DNA from: Nocardia arizonensis | Lineage (GTDB): Bacteria; Actinomycetota; Actinomycetes; Mycobacteriales; Mycobacteriaceae | DNA length: 64,000 nt | Direction of reading: 5' to 3' | Assembly: GCF_001310275.1 (NCBI RefSeq) | Contig: NZ_LGYZ01000084.1 | Coordinates: forward strand, 1-64,000 | Shown here: one piece after another, positions 8,643 to 19,239 of the stretch | Numbering within the stretch: the stretch's first letter is position 1 | How the letters are laid out: each line of letters begins with the position of its first letter | Position numbers and translations under genes: made by a program | The notes under the pieces: model-generated | Databases searched by the model: none | The model's input: only the letters and a program-made list of their open reading frames with translations | What the model was told of the DNA's origin: nothing

Positions 8643-9857
8643 ATGAAGATGCCCGCGTTGCTGTCGAGACACGCCGAAACGTTGCCTGGGCGGACCGGGA
8701 CAGCCCGTGTCGACCGGAACACTAGACGTTTGCTGAGAAAGGTCGGGGCCGGGGATATCGTCGTCATGGACGAGATGGACCTCGACCGGATGACCGCCGA
8801 TCGGCTCGTGGAAGCCGGTGTCGTCGCGGTGATCAACACCTCGCCCTCGATATCGGGACGCTATCCCAACCTCGGTCCTGAAGTGCTCGTGGCCAACGGC
8901 GTGCTGCTGCTGGATACGGTGAGCTCGGATGCGTTCAGCAAGATCAAGGACGGTGCGAAGGTCCGCATCGCCGACGGCGTCGTCTACGCCGACAAGATCG
9001 TCAAGAAGGAGCCCGAGGTCCTGGTCGAGGGCATCGAACTGACCGCGGAGACCGTCGCGGAGCGGATGCTCGAGGCCCGCAACGGCCTGGCCGACCATCT
9101 GGAGGCATTCGCGGGCAACACCATCGAGTTCATCCGCACCGAGAGCGCGCTGCTCATCGACGGCATCGGGGTGCCCGACCTCGATCTGTGCATGCGGGGA
9201 CGGCATGTGGTCGTGGTGGCCGACGGCTGCGACCATCTCGACGATCTCAAGCGGCTCAAACCGTTCATCAAGGAATACGCGCCGATCATGGTCGGGGTCG
9301 GTCGGGGCGCGGACACCCTCCTGAAGCAGGGCTACCGCCCGGATCTGATCGTGGGCGACCCGGAGGAGATCACCACCGCGACCCTGCGTTGCGGCGCCGA
9401 GGTGATCCTGCCCGCCGACACCGACGGCCACGCCAAAGGGCTGGAACGCATCCAGGACCTCGGCATCGGCGCGACCACCTTCCCGTCCTCCGGTTCACCC
9501 GCTGATCTGGCCCTGCTGCTGGCCCACCACCACGGCGCGGCCCTCATCGTCACCGCGGGTGCGGCCGCCTCACTGGACGACTTCTTCGACCGCGGCCGCC
9601 GCGACAGCAATCCGGCCACCTTCCTGACCCGGCTCAAGATCGGCACCACGCTGATGGACGCCAAGGCCGTGGCCACCCTCTACCGCAATCGCATGTCGGC
9701 CGTCGCCGTCGCGCTGGTGGTGCTGGCGGCGCTCGTCGCGGTGATAGTGGTGCTGCTTGCCTCCAATACCGGCGGCGAGGTTCTGGACTGGTCGATCGAC
9801 ACCTGGAACCGCTGTGCGCTGTGGGTGCGGGGTCTAGCGGGCGCGGGAAACGACTAG
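8643..9857 (+). CDS. steA: cytokinetic-ring/cell-separation protein SteA
   Basis: A 404-residue homologue of Rv1697 and of corynebacterial SteA, a component of the RipC-FtsEX cell-separation pathway. The N-terminus MKMPALLSR matches the mycobacterial start. Conserved blocks include SGRYPNLGPEVLV, VKDGAKVR-like KIKDGAKVRIADG, FAGNTIEFIR, LKPFIKEY, and RPDLIVGDPEEI with PADTDGHAKGLERIQDLG, which resembles thiamine-diphosphokinase folds. One C-terminal transmembrane helix (MSAVAVALVVLAALVAVIVVLL) precedes an approximately 30-residue extracytoplasmic tail. Its partner mctB/steB starts 30 nt downstream. Confidence 0.95.
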   Translation: MKMPALLSRHAETLPGRTGTARVDRNTRRLLRKVGAGDIVVMDEMDLDRMTADRLVEAGVVAVINTSPSISGRYPNLGPEVLVANGVLLLDTVSSDAFSKIKDGAKVRIADGVVYADKIVKKEPEVLVEGIELTAETVAERMLEARNGLADHLEAFAGNTIEFIRTESALLIDGIGVPDLDLCMRGRHVVVVADGCDHLDDLKRLKPFIKEYAPIMVGVGRGADTLLKQGYRPDLIVGDPEEITTATLRCGAEVILPADTDGHAKGLERIQDLGIGATTFPSSGSPADLALLLAHHHGAALIVTAGAAASLDDFFDRGRRDSNPATFLTRLKIGTTLMDAKAVATLYRNRMSAVAVALVVLAALVAVIVVLLASNTGGEVLDWSIDTWNRCALWVRGLAGAGND

Positions 9858-9887
9858 CGGGCCGGTCCGCCCGAGCGTAGGAGCAGC

Positions 9888-10832
9888 ATGATCTCGTTTC
9901 GTCAGCACACCATCTCGATCGTCGCGATCTTCCTCGCCCTCGCGGTCGGGGTGGTCCTCGGTTCCCAGACGTTGGCGGCGGACATGGTGTCGGGACTGCG
10001 CACCGAGCGGACTGATCTGCGCGGACGGGTCGATGAACTGTCCGCCCGCAATGCCCGCCTCGGCGGGGAACTGGACGCCGCCGACGGATTCATCGCGGGC
10101 TCGGCCGGGCGAATCCTCGCGGGCGTCCTCGCCCAGCGCAGTGTCATGGTGTTCACCACCCCCGACGCCGAGCCCGCCGATGTCGAGGCGCTGTCGCGGG
10201 CGCTCGAGACCGCGGGCGCGGCGGTGACCGGGCGCATCGCGCTCACCGAGGCGTTTCTCGACGCGGGCGAGGGTGACCGGCTGCGCACGACGTTGACCAA
10301 TGTCATACCCGCGGGGGCGCAGCTGCGGACCGGTGCGGTGGATCCGGGCAGTATGGCGGGCGATCTGCTCGGCCTCACCCTCCTGCTCGATCCGGCGAGC
10401 GCGCAACCGCGCAGCACTCCCCCCGAACTCGGATTGGTGCTCGAGACCCTGCGCGGCGGCGGCTTCCTCGCCTACGGTGACGGCGCGGTCGCGCCCGCGC
10501 AGTTGGCGGTGGTGATCACCGGCGCGGGCGCCGAGGCGGGCCGGGATTCCCAGGGGGCGAATATCGCGCGATTCGCCGGCGCGCTGCGGGCGCGGGGTGC
10601 GGGCACGGTACTCGCGGGTCGCGCGGGCGCGGCCGAGGGGCCGGGGCCGATCGCGGTCGTCCGCTCGGACGCGCCACTGGCGGGCGCGGTCACGACCGTC
10701 GACAATCTGGATCGGGAGATCGGCCGGGTGACCGCGGTGCTCGGCCTGACCGAACAGCTCAACGGCGGCGCGGGCCGCTACGGAACCGCGGACAAGGCGA
10801 GCGCGCTGACCGTCGCGGCGTTACCCAGGTGA
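9888..10832 (+). CDS. mctB: MctB/SteB family outer-membrane-linked protein (copper transporter family)
   Basis: A 314-residue homologue of Rv1698 (MctB, PF11382) and of corynebacterial SteB. The N-terminal hydrophobic helix (HTISIVAIFLALAVGVVLGS) acts as a signal anchor and is followed by a coiled coil (TERTDLRGRVDELSARNARLGGELDAAD). The rest is an alpha/beta domain with no enzymatic motif. Two roles have been proposed for the family: resistance to copper as a mycobacterial channel-like protein, and cell separation together with SteA. The tight pairing with steA supports the second role at least in part. Confidence 0.93.
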   Translation: MISFRQHTISIVAIFLALAVGVVLGSQTLAADMVSGLRTERTDLRGRVDELSARNARLGGELDAADGFIAGSAGRILAGVLAQRSVMVFTTPDAEPADVEALSRALETAGAAVTGRIALTEAFLDAGEGDRLRTTLTNVIPAGAQLRTGAVDPGSMAGDLLGLTLLLDPASAQPRSTPPELGLVLETLRGGGFLAYGDGAVAPAQLAVVITGAGAEAGRDSQGANIARFAGALRARGAGTVLAGRAGAAEGPGPIAVVRSDAPLAGAVTTVDNLDREIGRVTAVLGLTEQLNGGAGRYGTADKASALTVAALPR

Positions 10833-10923
10833 CAGCTGACCCGGTTCGGCTATAACAGCGATCCTTCGGCAAACCTGTGTGGCATTCCTTTCGGCGAGGG
10901 TGCTCGTGTTACCGTGAAGACCC

Positions 10924-12645
<1,722 letters not shown>

Positions 12646-12834
12646 CCGGGACTACGGCGGACACGCGGGCGGGCCGATGGGTCCGCCCGCGTCGTGTCGG
12701 TCCCGGATGCCGCGCTCGTGTCCGAACCCGTGCGCATGCGCGGTGCGGGCAGCGGGTATAGCGTGCTCGAGTGCGACAGGAGTCGGTGTGGTGAACAAGG
12801 TGTGCTCGGGCGCGCGCGGGAGGGAGTTGCGATC

Positions 12835-13488
12835 GTGACGGACAACGAATCGGCGTCGGGACGCCATGGGTTCGACATCGTGTCGAGCCGGATCGTCTAC
12901 AGCGGAGCCATTCTGGCTCTGCGGCTGGACCAGGTGGTGATGCCGGGGGGAGCGGTGGTCGAGCGCGAGGTGATCGAGCACCACGGCGCGGTCGCGGTGG
13001 CCGCGCTGGACCACGACGACGAACTGATCCTCATCGACCAGTACCGCCACCCGGTCGGCCGCAGGCTGCTGGAATTGCCCGCTGGTCTGCTCGACATCGA
13101 GGGGGAGGATCCGCTGACGGCGGCGAAACGCGAACTCGCCGAGGAGGCCGGACTCGGCGCGCGCGACTGGTCGGTGCTGGTGGACGTGGCGCTCTCGCCC
13201 GGTTTCACCGACGAGGCGCTGCGGGTATATCTGGCGCGCGACCTGTACGAGGTGACGCGGCCGGAGCCGGAGCACGAGGAGGCCGATATCCGCACGGTGC
13301 GCATGCCGGTGGCGGCGGCGGTGCGCGCGGCGCTGGCGGGTGAGATCGTCAACGCGACCGCGGTGGCCGGCGTGCTCGCACTCTCGGCGGCCCGCGCCGA
13401 GGACATCGCGCCGCGGCGGGCCGACGCGCCGTGGCCCGGACAGCCCACCGCGTTCCTGAACCGTCGGGCGCGGCGGTCCGGGGACTGA
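12835..13488 (+). CDS. Nudix hydrolase, ADP-ribose pyrophosphatase type (Rv1700 homologue)
   Basis: A 217-residue Nudix enzyme. The Nudix box reads E, seven residues, then RELAEEAGL; the upstream VAVAALDHDDELILIDQYRHPVGRRLLELPAGLLD is typical of ADP-ribose pyrophosphatases. It is predicted to split ADP-ribose to AMP and ribose 5-phosphate. M. tuberculosis has the equivalent Rv1700 between pyrG and xerD. Start: GTG at 12835 behind AGGGAG, giving a family-length protein. An ATG-initiated frame from 12694 would add 47 residues of atypical sequence. Confidence 0.93.
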   Translation: MTDNESASGRHGFDIVSSRIVYSGAILALRLDQVVMPGGAVVEREVIEHHGAVAVAALDHDDELILIDQYRHPVGRRLLELPAGLLDIEGEDPLTAAKRELAEEAGLGARDWSVLVDVALSPGFTDEALRVYLARDLYEVTRPEPEHEEADIRTVRMPVAAAVRAALAGEIVNATAVAGVLALSAARAEDIAPRRADAPWPGQPTAFLNRRARRSGD

Positions 13489-13501
13489 CGGGCAGGCCGA
13501 G

Positions 13502-14464
13502 GTGCTCGCGCGCGAAATCGATGCCTACCTCGACCATCTCACGGTCGAGCGCGGCGCCGCGCGCAACACCCTCGGCGCCTACCGCCGGGACCTGGAGCGA
13601 TACCGGGTGTTCCTGACCGAACGCGGCGTCACCGAACTCGGGCCGGTCACCGAGACCGATGTCGCCGAATTCACCGTGGCGCTGCGCGCGGGCAGCGCCG
13701 AACACCCGCCGCTGGCGGCGAGTTCGGTCGCTCGCGCGCTGATCGCGGTGCGCGGACTGCATCGCTTCGCGGCGGCCGAGGGCATCACCGACACCGATGT
13801 CGCGCACGGGGTGAAACCGCCCGCGCCGGGCAGGCGTCTGCCCAAAGCGCTGCCCTACGACCAGGTGCTGCGGTTGCTCGAGGCGGCAGGCGGTATTCCG
13901 GCCGCGGATTCGGACGCCGCGCTGGTCTGCGACGGCGGCGCGCGCGGACTGCGCGATCGCGCGCTGCTGGAACTGCTGTACTCGACGGGGGCGCGGATCT
14001 CGGAAATGGTCGGTCTCGACGTGGACGATATCGATACCGCCGAGCGCGCGGTCACCCTGCACGGCAAGGGCGGCAAGCAGCGCATGGTGCCCATCGGCAG
14101 GCCCGCCCTCGCCGCCGTGGACGCCTATCTGGTGCGCGGGCGTCCGACGCTGGCCGCCGGCGGACGGGGCGGACGGGACAACGGCGGCGCGCTGTTTCTC
14201 AACGCGCGCGGCGGGCGGTTGTCGCGTCAGAGTGCCTGGCAGGTATTGCAGACCGCCGCCGAACGCGCCGGGATCGGCGCGGCGGTGTCGCCGCACACTC
14301 TTCGACACTCCTTCGCTACGCATTTGCTGGATGGCGGTGCCGATGTCCGTGTCGTCCAGGAACTCCTCGGCCACGCCTCGGTGACGACCACCCAGATCTA
14401 CACCTTGGTCACCGCGGGTACGCTGCGTGAGGTGTGGGCCACGGCACATCCGAGAGCGCGATGA
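13502..14464 (+). CDS. xerD: site-specific tyrosine recombinase XerD
   Basis: A 320-residue tyrosine recombinase. The N-terminal SAM-like core-binding domain (LDHLTVERGAARNTLGAYRRDLERY) is followed by the catalytic domain. Its residues are Arg in TGARISEMVGLD, Lys in GKGGKQRMVP, the HTLRHSFATHLL box (His, Arg), GHASVTTTQ (His) and the nucleophile Tyr in QIYTLV. It resolves chromosome dimers at dif with XerC. The position after the Nudix gene matches M. tuberculosis Rv1701, and no phage or island genes sit beside it, so it is the housekeeping XerD rather than an integrase. Confidence 0.95.
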   Translation: MLAREIDAYLDHLTVERGAARNTLGAYRRDLERYRVFLTERGVTELGPVTETDVAEFTVALRAGSAEHPPLAASSVARALIAVRGLHRFAAAEGITDTDVAHGVKPPAPGRRLPKALPYDQVLRLLEAAGGIPAADSDAALVCDGGARGLRDRALLELLYSTGARISEMVGLDVDDIDTAERAVTLHGKGGKQRMVPIGRPALAAVDAYLVRGRPTLAAGGRGGRDNGGALFLNARGGRLSRQSAWQVLQTAAERAGIGAAVSPHTLRHSFATHLLDGGADVRVVQELLGHASVTTTQIYTLVTAGTLREVWATAHPRAR

Positions 14465-14803
14465 GACCGATGGCGCCCGCGGGCGGCACGCTCGGCGGTA
14501 GCCGACAGTGCGGCACGGTTTCTCGGTGCCCGCCCAGAGGGTATCGTCCGGTGCGAGACTCTCCGGTCGCTCGTTCGTCGCAGGCGGCGAGTGGGCGCGG
14601 GACGGCGTGGAGGGGGTGCCCGCGGTGATGTCGATCGGCGGTGGCGCGCGCCCGAAGCGCGGTGTCGCGTGTCCGAACGTGGATCTCGCGCTCTCGAGCG
14701 GTAGCGTCTATCGAGAGCTGGACCGTACGAAAGCGAGGTCGGGCCTGATCGGTCTCGCTAGGCTCGGCGAGGCGACGGGCAGAAGCATAAGGAGCAGCGG
14801 ATC
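14465..14803. other. 339-bp intergenic region before parA
   Basis: In M. tuberculosis several genes (Rv1702c-Rv1707) lie at this point; here there is only a short non-coding gap. One 99-codon frame at 14508-14807 has no family resemblance, carries no ribosome-binding site and overlaps the parA start, so I read it as chance. The gap should hold the promoter of the parA-scpA-scpB-rluB-cmk-der operon. Confidence 0.55.
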
Positions 14804-15784
14804 GTGACGACAGCCGGTGCGGCGCAGGAGCCGCCGAGGGGTGCTGGGGCGCAGCCGCTTTCGGGCCCCCGCTCGGAACCGTACTCGGAGGCCGCGGCGG
14901 AGACGCTGTGGGGCACCGGGATCGAACCTGTGCCGGACAGTCCGGAACTCGGCCCGACCGGTCGTCCGCTTCGCCTCGTACCCGATCCGCCGCCGGTGTC
15001 CGCGCAGGACGAAGCGGCGCTGATCGTCGCCATGTGCAACCAGAAGGGCGGGGTCGGCAAGACCACCTCGACCATCAACCTCGGCGCCGCACTGGCCGAA
15101 TACGGCCGCAAGGTGCTGCTGGTCGATCTCGACCCGCAGGGCGCGCTGTCGGCGGGGCTCGGCGTCGCCCACCACGATCTCGCACTGACCGTGCACAATC
15201 TGCTGATCGGCTCGCGCACCGCCATCGACGACGTGCTCATGCCGACGCGGGTGGAGAATCTGGATCTGCTGCCGAGCAATATCGATCTGTCGGCCGCGGA
15301 GATCCAGTTGGTCAACGAGGTCGGCCGCGAGCAGACCCTCGGGCGCGCGCTGGAACCGGTGCGTCACCGCTACGACTACATCCTCATCGATTGCCAGCCC
15401 TCGCTCGGTCTGCTCACCGTGAACGCGCTGGCCTGCTCCGACGGCGTGATCATTCCGATGGAGTGCGAGTATTTCTCGCTGCGCGGTCTGGCGCTGCTCA
15501 ACGACACCGTGGAGAAGGTGCGCGACCGGCTGAATCCGCGACTGAGCCTCTACGGCATCGTGGTCACCATGTTCGATGCCAGGCTGCTGCATTCACGTCA
15601 GGTCATGGCGCGCGTGGTCGAGGTGTTCGGCGACCTGGTGTACGACACCGCCATCGCGCGCACCGTCCGCTTCCCCGACGCAAGCGTGGCCGGTGAGCCC
15701 ATCACCACGTGGGCGCCGAAATCCGGTGGGGCCGAAGCATATCGAGCGATGGCACGGGAAGTCATCCACCGGTCGGGCCGGTGA
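14804..15784 (+). CDS. ParA/Soj-like ATPase (Rv1708 homologue)
   Basis: A 326-residue deviant Walker ATPase. After an N-terminal region of about 75 poorly conserved residues come the deviant Walker A CNQKGGVGKTTSTINLG, LLVDLDPQGALSAGLG, and Walker B-like YDYILIDCQPSLGLLTVNAL. There is no parB next to it; instead it starts the scpA-scpB condensin operon, as in mycobacteria. It is therefore probably a second ParA-like protein and not the origin-partition ParA. GTG at 14804, preceded by AAGGAG. It overlaps scpA by 4 nt. Confidence 0.93.
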   Translation: MTTAGAAQEPPRGAGAQPLSGPRSEPYSEAAAETLWGTGIEPVPDSPELGPTGRPLRLVPDPPPVSAQDEAALIVAMCNQKGGVGKTTSTINLGAALAEYGRKVLLVDLDPQGALSAGLGVAHHDLALTVHNLLIGSRTAIDDVLMPTRVENLDLLPSNIDLSAAEIQLVNEVGREQTLGRALEPVRHRYDYILIDCQPSLGLLTVNALACSDGVIIPMECEYFSLRGLALLNDTVEKVRDRLNPRLSLYGIVVTMFDARLLHSRQVMARVVEVFGDLVYDTAIARTVRFPDASVAGEPITTWAPKSGGAEAYRAMAREVIHRSGR

Positions 15785-16695
15785 TCGACCCGACGACTCC
15801 GGCGCAACAGACGACAACCGCTGAATCGCACGGCCCCGACGAACCGCCATCCGAGCCCGCGGCGCCCGCCACCGGCTTCCATCTTCGGCTCAGCAATTTC
15901 CAGGGTCCGTTCGACCTGCTGCTGAGCCTGATCAGCTCGCGCAAACTGGACGTGACCGAGGTCGCGCTGCATCAGGTCACCGACGAATTCATCGCCTACA
16001 CCAAGGAGTTGACCGCGGCGGGGCTGGGGGAATCGGGCCTGCGGGCGGACAAGATCCTTGACCAGACCACCGAATTCCTCGTGGTGGCCGCGACCCTGCT
16101 CGATCTGAAGGCGGCGCGGCTGCTGCCATCGGGCGAGATGACCGACTCCGAGGATCTGGAATTGCTCGAGGCGCGCGACCTGCTGTTCGCGCGACTGCTC
16201 CAGTACCGGGCGTTCAAGCAGGTCGCCGAACTGCTCGGCGAGTTGGAGGCCGTGGCGCTGCGCCGTTATCCGCGCGCGGTCGGGCTGGAGGAGCGCTTCG
16301 CGGGCCTGATGCCGGAGGTTACCCTTGGAGTGGACCCGGCGGGATTCGCGCAGATCGCCGCCGTGGCCTTTCGCCCGCGTCCCGCGCCCCGGGTCGGACT
16401 CGACCACCTGCACGCGCACGCGATATCGGTGGCCGAGGAGGCGGCGCGGGTGTTGGAGCGGCTCAAACAGCGCGGGCCCGGCGGCTGGACGACCTTCGCC
16501 GAACTGGTCGCCGACTGCGAGGTCGCGGTGCAGATCGTGGCGCGCTTCCTGGCGTTGCTCGAGTTGTATCGCGGCAAGACCATCGAATTCGACCAGCCGG
16601 ACCCGCTGGGGCCGCTGGCGGTGAGCTGGACCGGCGAGCTCGACCCGAACGCCGAGCAGGGTGCGACCGTGACGATCGAGGAGGACTACGGGTGA
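15781..16695 (+). CDS. scpA: segregation and condensation protein A
   Basis: A 304-residue kleisin subunit of the SMC-ScpAB condensin. The N-terminal SMC-binding segment reads HLRLSNFQGPFDLLLSLISSRKLDVTEVALHQVTDEFIAY, and the C-terminal winged helix includes TFAELVADCEVAVQIVARFLALLELYRGKTIEF. A variable 35-residue leader precedes the domain. The GTG start at 15781 overlaps the parA stop as GTGA. ScpB follows with the same 4-nt overlap. Confidence 0.95.
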   Translation: MIDPTTPAQQTTTAESHGPDEPPSEPAAPATGFHLRLSNFQGPFDLLLSLISSRKLDVTEVALHQVTDEFIAYTKELTAAGLGESGLRADKILDQTTEFLVVAATLLDLKAARLLPSGEMTDSEDLELLEARDLLFARLLQYRAFKQVAELLGELEAVALRRYPRAVGLEERFAGLMPEVTLGVDPAGFAQIAAVAFRPRPAPRVGLDHLHAHAISVAEEAARVLERLKQRGPGGWTTFAELVADCEVAVQIVARFLALLELYRGKTIEFDQPDPLGPLAVSWTGELDPNAEQGATVTIEEDYG

Positions 16696-17438
16696 ACGAG
16701 CCCAGCGAACACGCGGCGGACGAGGATGCCGCCGACTCGCCGCGGGAGATCTCGAACACAGCCGCCCCGCGGGTGGCCGCGGCCGAATCCCCTGACGGGC
16801 AGTCCACCCCCGCCCCGCTCGATGAGGACGAATTCCGCGCGGCGCTGGAGGCGATGCTGCTGGTCGTCGACGTCCCCGCGCCTGCGGAACAGCTCGCCGC
16901 CGCCCTGGACGACACCGTGGAACGGGTGGAGCAGGCGTTGCGCGAGATGTCGGCGGCGCTGACCGCCCGGGGCAGCGGCATCGACCTGCGTTTCGTCGGC
17001 GACGGGTGGCGCTTCTATACTCGCAGCGAGTACGCGCCCTATGTGGAACGGGTGCTGCTCGACGGCGCACGGACCAAATTGACCCGGGCGGCGTTGGAGA
17101 CCTTGGCGGTGGTGGCCTACCGCCAACCGGTGACCCGCACCAGGGTCAGCGCGGTGCGCGGCGTGAACGTCGACGGCGTGATGCGTACCCTGCTCGCGCG
17201 CGGCCTGATCGCCGAGGCCGGGGTCGATACGGAAACGAACGGCACGCAGTACCGCACGACCGAGTTGTTCCTGGAGCGGATCGGGCTGGCGTCGCTGACC
17301 GATCTGCCACCGCTGGCGCCCCTGCTTCCGGGCGTCGACCTGATCGATGAGATCAACGAGAGCCTGGAGACCGATCCGCGGTACACCAGGCTGAGGAAAC
17401 CCGCCGAATCCGACCTGGATCTCGGCGCCGAGGATTGA
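16692..17438 (+). CDS. scpB: segregation and condensation protein B
   Basis: A 248-residue protein with two winged-helix domains that dimerises and binds ScpA. Recognisable blocks are FRAALEAMLLVVDVPAPAEQLAAALD, RGSGIDLRFVGDGWRFYTRSEYAPYVE, LTRAALETLAVVAYRQPVTRTRVSAVRGVNVDGVMRTLLARGLI and the TTELFLERIGL end motif. About 45 acidic and disordered residues precede the domain. GTGA overlap with scpA. Confidence 0.95.
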   Translation: MNEPSEHAADEDAADSPREISNTAAPRVAAAESPDGQSTPAPLDEDEFRAALEAMLLVVDVPAPAEQLAAALDDTVERVEQALREMSAALTARGSGIDLRFVGDGWRFYTRSEYAPYVERVLLDGARTKLTRAALETLAVVAYRQPVTRTRVSAVRGVNVDGVMRTLLARGLIAEAGVDTETNGTQYRTTELFLERIGLASLTDLPPLAPLLPGVDLIDEINESLETDPRYTRLRKPAESDLDLGAED

Positions 17439-17446
17439 CGGGACAG

Positions 17447-18490
17447 ATGAATACCTCCGCTCGCCGAGATGGCACACCGGATCGTAGAAAGCGCGGCGAC
17501 CAGCCCGCCCGGGGCGGCGCGAACCGCGCGGCCGGTTCCCGCGGCGCTCGCGCCGCCCAGCGCGGGACGGCCGAACGCGGCGCATCCGACGCCGAACAGC
17601 GCGGCGCCCGCCCGGCCCAGCCCGCCCGCAAGGCCAAGAACCCCAAACCGCAGCGCCAGGTGAGCGCGCCGCCGGTGCTGAGCAATGCCAAACCCGCCCG
17701 TCGGCAGCATGTCGAGACCGACGAGGGCGGCGCGCATCCGAAGATGCCCTGGGGCGAGGGTGAACGGTTGCAGAAGGTACTCGCCAAGGCGGGGGTCGCC
17801 TCGCGCCGTGCCGCCGAGGAGATGATCGCGCGGGGCCGTGTCGAGGTCGACGGATTGGTCGTGCGCGAGCAGGGGCTGCGCATCGACCCGCAGCGCGCGG
17901 TGGTCCGCGTCGACGGCGTTCGGGTCGTGGTGCGCGAGGAACTGGTGCATCTGGCGCTCAACAAGCCCAAGGGCTGGCAGTCCACCATGGCCGACGATCT
18001 TGGCCGTCCCTGCGTCGGCGACATCGTGGCCGAACGCGTCGCGGCCGGTCAGCGGCTGTTCCATGTCGGGCGGCTTGACGCCGATACCGAGGGACTGCTG
18101 CTGCTCACCAACGACGGCGATCTCGCGCACCGGCTCATGCATCCCTCCTTCGAGGTCGCCAAGACCTATCTGGCGACGGTGCACGGCGAGGTCGACAACA
18201 AATTCATCGGGAAGCGGCTGCGCGCGGGCGTCGAACTCGAGGACGGCCCGGCCAAGGTCGACCGTTTCCAGGTGCTCGAACTCGGGGAGGGACGCTCCCT
18301 GGTGAAACTGGTGTTGCACGAGGGACGCAAGCACATCGTCCGGCGACTGCTCGACGCGGTCGGACATCCGGTGAACCGGCTGGTGCGCACCAATATCGGT
18401 CCCGTGGCCCTGGGCGATCAGCGCCCCGGCACACTGCGGGTGCTCGGACGTGACGAAGTGGGCAAACTCTACGAGGCGGTGTCGTTGTGA
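17447..18490 (+). CDS. 23S rRNA pseudouridine synthase RluB-type (Rv1711 homologue)
   Basis: A 347-residue pseudouridine synthase of the RsuA/RluB/E/F family. About 95 residues of basic, Ala/Arg-rich disordered leader precede an S4 domain (LQKVLAKAGVASRRAAEEMIARGRVEVDG) and the catalytic domain with the active-site Asp in GRLDADTEGLLLLTNDGDLAHRLMHP. HEGRKHIVRRLLDAVGHPVNRLVR is also typical. It is expected to modify 23S rRNA. I list the ATG at 17447; a TTG at 17435 that overlaps the scpB stop (TTGA) would fit the coupling pattern of its neighbours and adds four residues. Confidence 0.9.
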   Translation: MNTSARRDGTPDRRKRGDQPARGGANRAAGSRGARAAQRGTAERGASDAEQRGARPAQPARKAKNPKPQRQVSAPPVLSNAKPARRQHVETDEGGAHPKMPWGEGERLQKVLAKAGVASRRAAEEMIARGRVEVDGLVVREQGLRIDPQRAVVRVDGVRVVVREELVHLALNKPKGWQSTMADDLGRPCVGDIVAERVAAGQRLFHVGRLDADTEGLLLLTNDGDLAHRLMHPSFEVAKTYLATVHGEVDNKFIGKRLRAGVELEDGPAKVDRFQVLELGEGRSLVKLVLHEGRKHIVRRLLDAVGHPVNRLVRTNIGPVALGDQRPGTLRVLGRDEVGKLYEAVSL

Positions 18491-19239
18491 ACAGTGTGGA
18501 GGTTCCGGTGCAGCGTGGTGCGGCAGGGAAGCTTTCGGGCACTGAATCCTTGGTCGTCGCGATGGACGGACCGTCCGGGACGGGGAAGTCGAGCGTCTCG
18601 CGACTGCTCGCCGATCGCCTCGGCGCCCGCTATCTCGATACCGGCGCGATGTACCGGGCCGCGACCCTGCGGGTGCTTCGCGCGGGTATCGACCTCGCCG
18701 ACGCCGCGTCGATCGGCGCCGCGGTCAAGGAATTGCCGCTGACCATCGGCACCGATCCGTACCACGAACTCATCGCGCTCGACGGCGAGGACGTCTCCGG
18801 CGAGATCCGCGGCGACGCGGTGACCAAGGCGGTCTCGGCGGTCTCGGCGGTGGCCGAGGTGCGGGAACTGCTGGTCGCGCTGCAACGCGAGATCGCCTTC
18901 AGCGCCCAGCGGATCGTGGTCGAGGGCCGCGATATCGGCACCGTCGTGCTGCCCGACGCCGACGCCAAGATCTATCTGACCGCCTCGGCCGAAGCCAGGG
19001 CGCAGCGGCGCAATCAGCAGAACATCGCCGAGGGGCGCGGGGACGATTACGCCGCGGTCCTGGCCGACGTGCAGCGTCGCGACACCCTCGACTCCACCCG
19101 TAAGGTCTCCCCGCTGCGCCCGGCCGAGGACGCGGTCATGGTCGACACCAGCGAGATGACCAAGGACGAGGTCATCGATGAGCTGTACCGGGTGGTCGCG
19201 CACCGGATCGCGACGAGTTCGGCCGGTGGCGCCCGATGA
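18487..19239 (+). CDS. cmk: (d)CMP kinase
   Basis: A 250-residue cytidylate kinase. The P-loop AMDGPSGTGKSSVSRLLAD is followed by ARYLDTGAMYRAATL and the CMP-binding segment with SAQRIVVEGRDIGTVVLPDADAKIYLTAS; RAQRR and RDTLDSTRKVSPLRPAEDAVMVDTS complete the family pattern. It phosphorylates CMP and dCMP. GTG start overlapping the rluB stop by 4 nt, and 4-nt overlap with der at the other end. About 20 non-conserved residues precede the kinase fold, so a later start is possible. Confidence 0.96.
   Translation: MNSVEVPVQRGAAGKLSGTESLVVAMDGPSGTGKSSVSRLLADRLGARYLDTGAMYRAATLRVLRAGIDLADAASIGAAVKELPLTIGTDPYHELIALDGEDVSGEIRGDAVTKAVSAVSAVAEVRELLVALQREIAFSAQRIVVEGRDIGTVVLPDADAKIYLTASAEARAQRRNQQNIAEGRGDDYAAVLADVQRRDTLDSTRKVSPLRPAEDAVMVDTSEMTKDEVIDELYRVVAHRIATSSAGGAR

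Noticed and set aside
13502..14464. Tyrosine recombinase considered as a phage or island integrase
   Set aside because: The gene sits in conserved core synteny (pyrG-Nudix-xerD) and has no att-like repeats or tRNA beside it.
14508..14807. 99-codon frame before parA
   Set aside because: No ribosome-binding site, no homology pattern, and it runs into the parA start.
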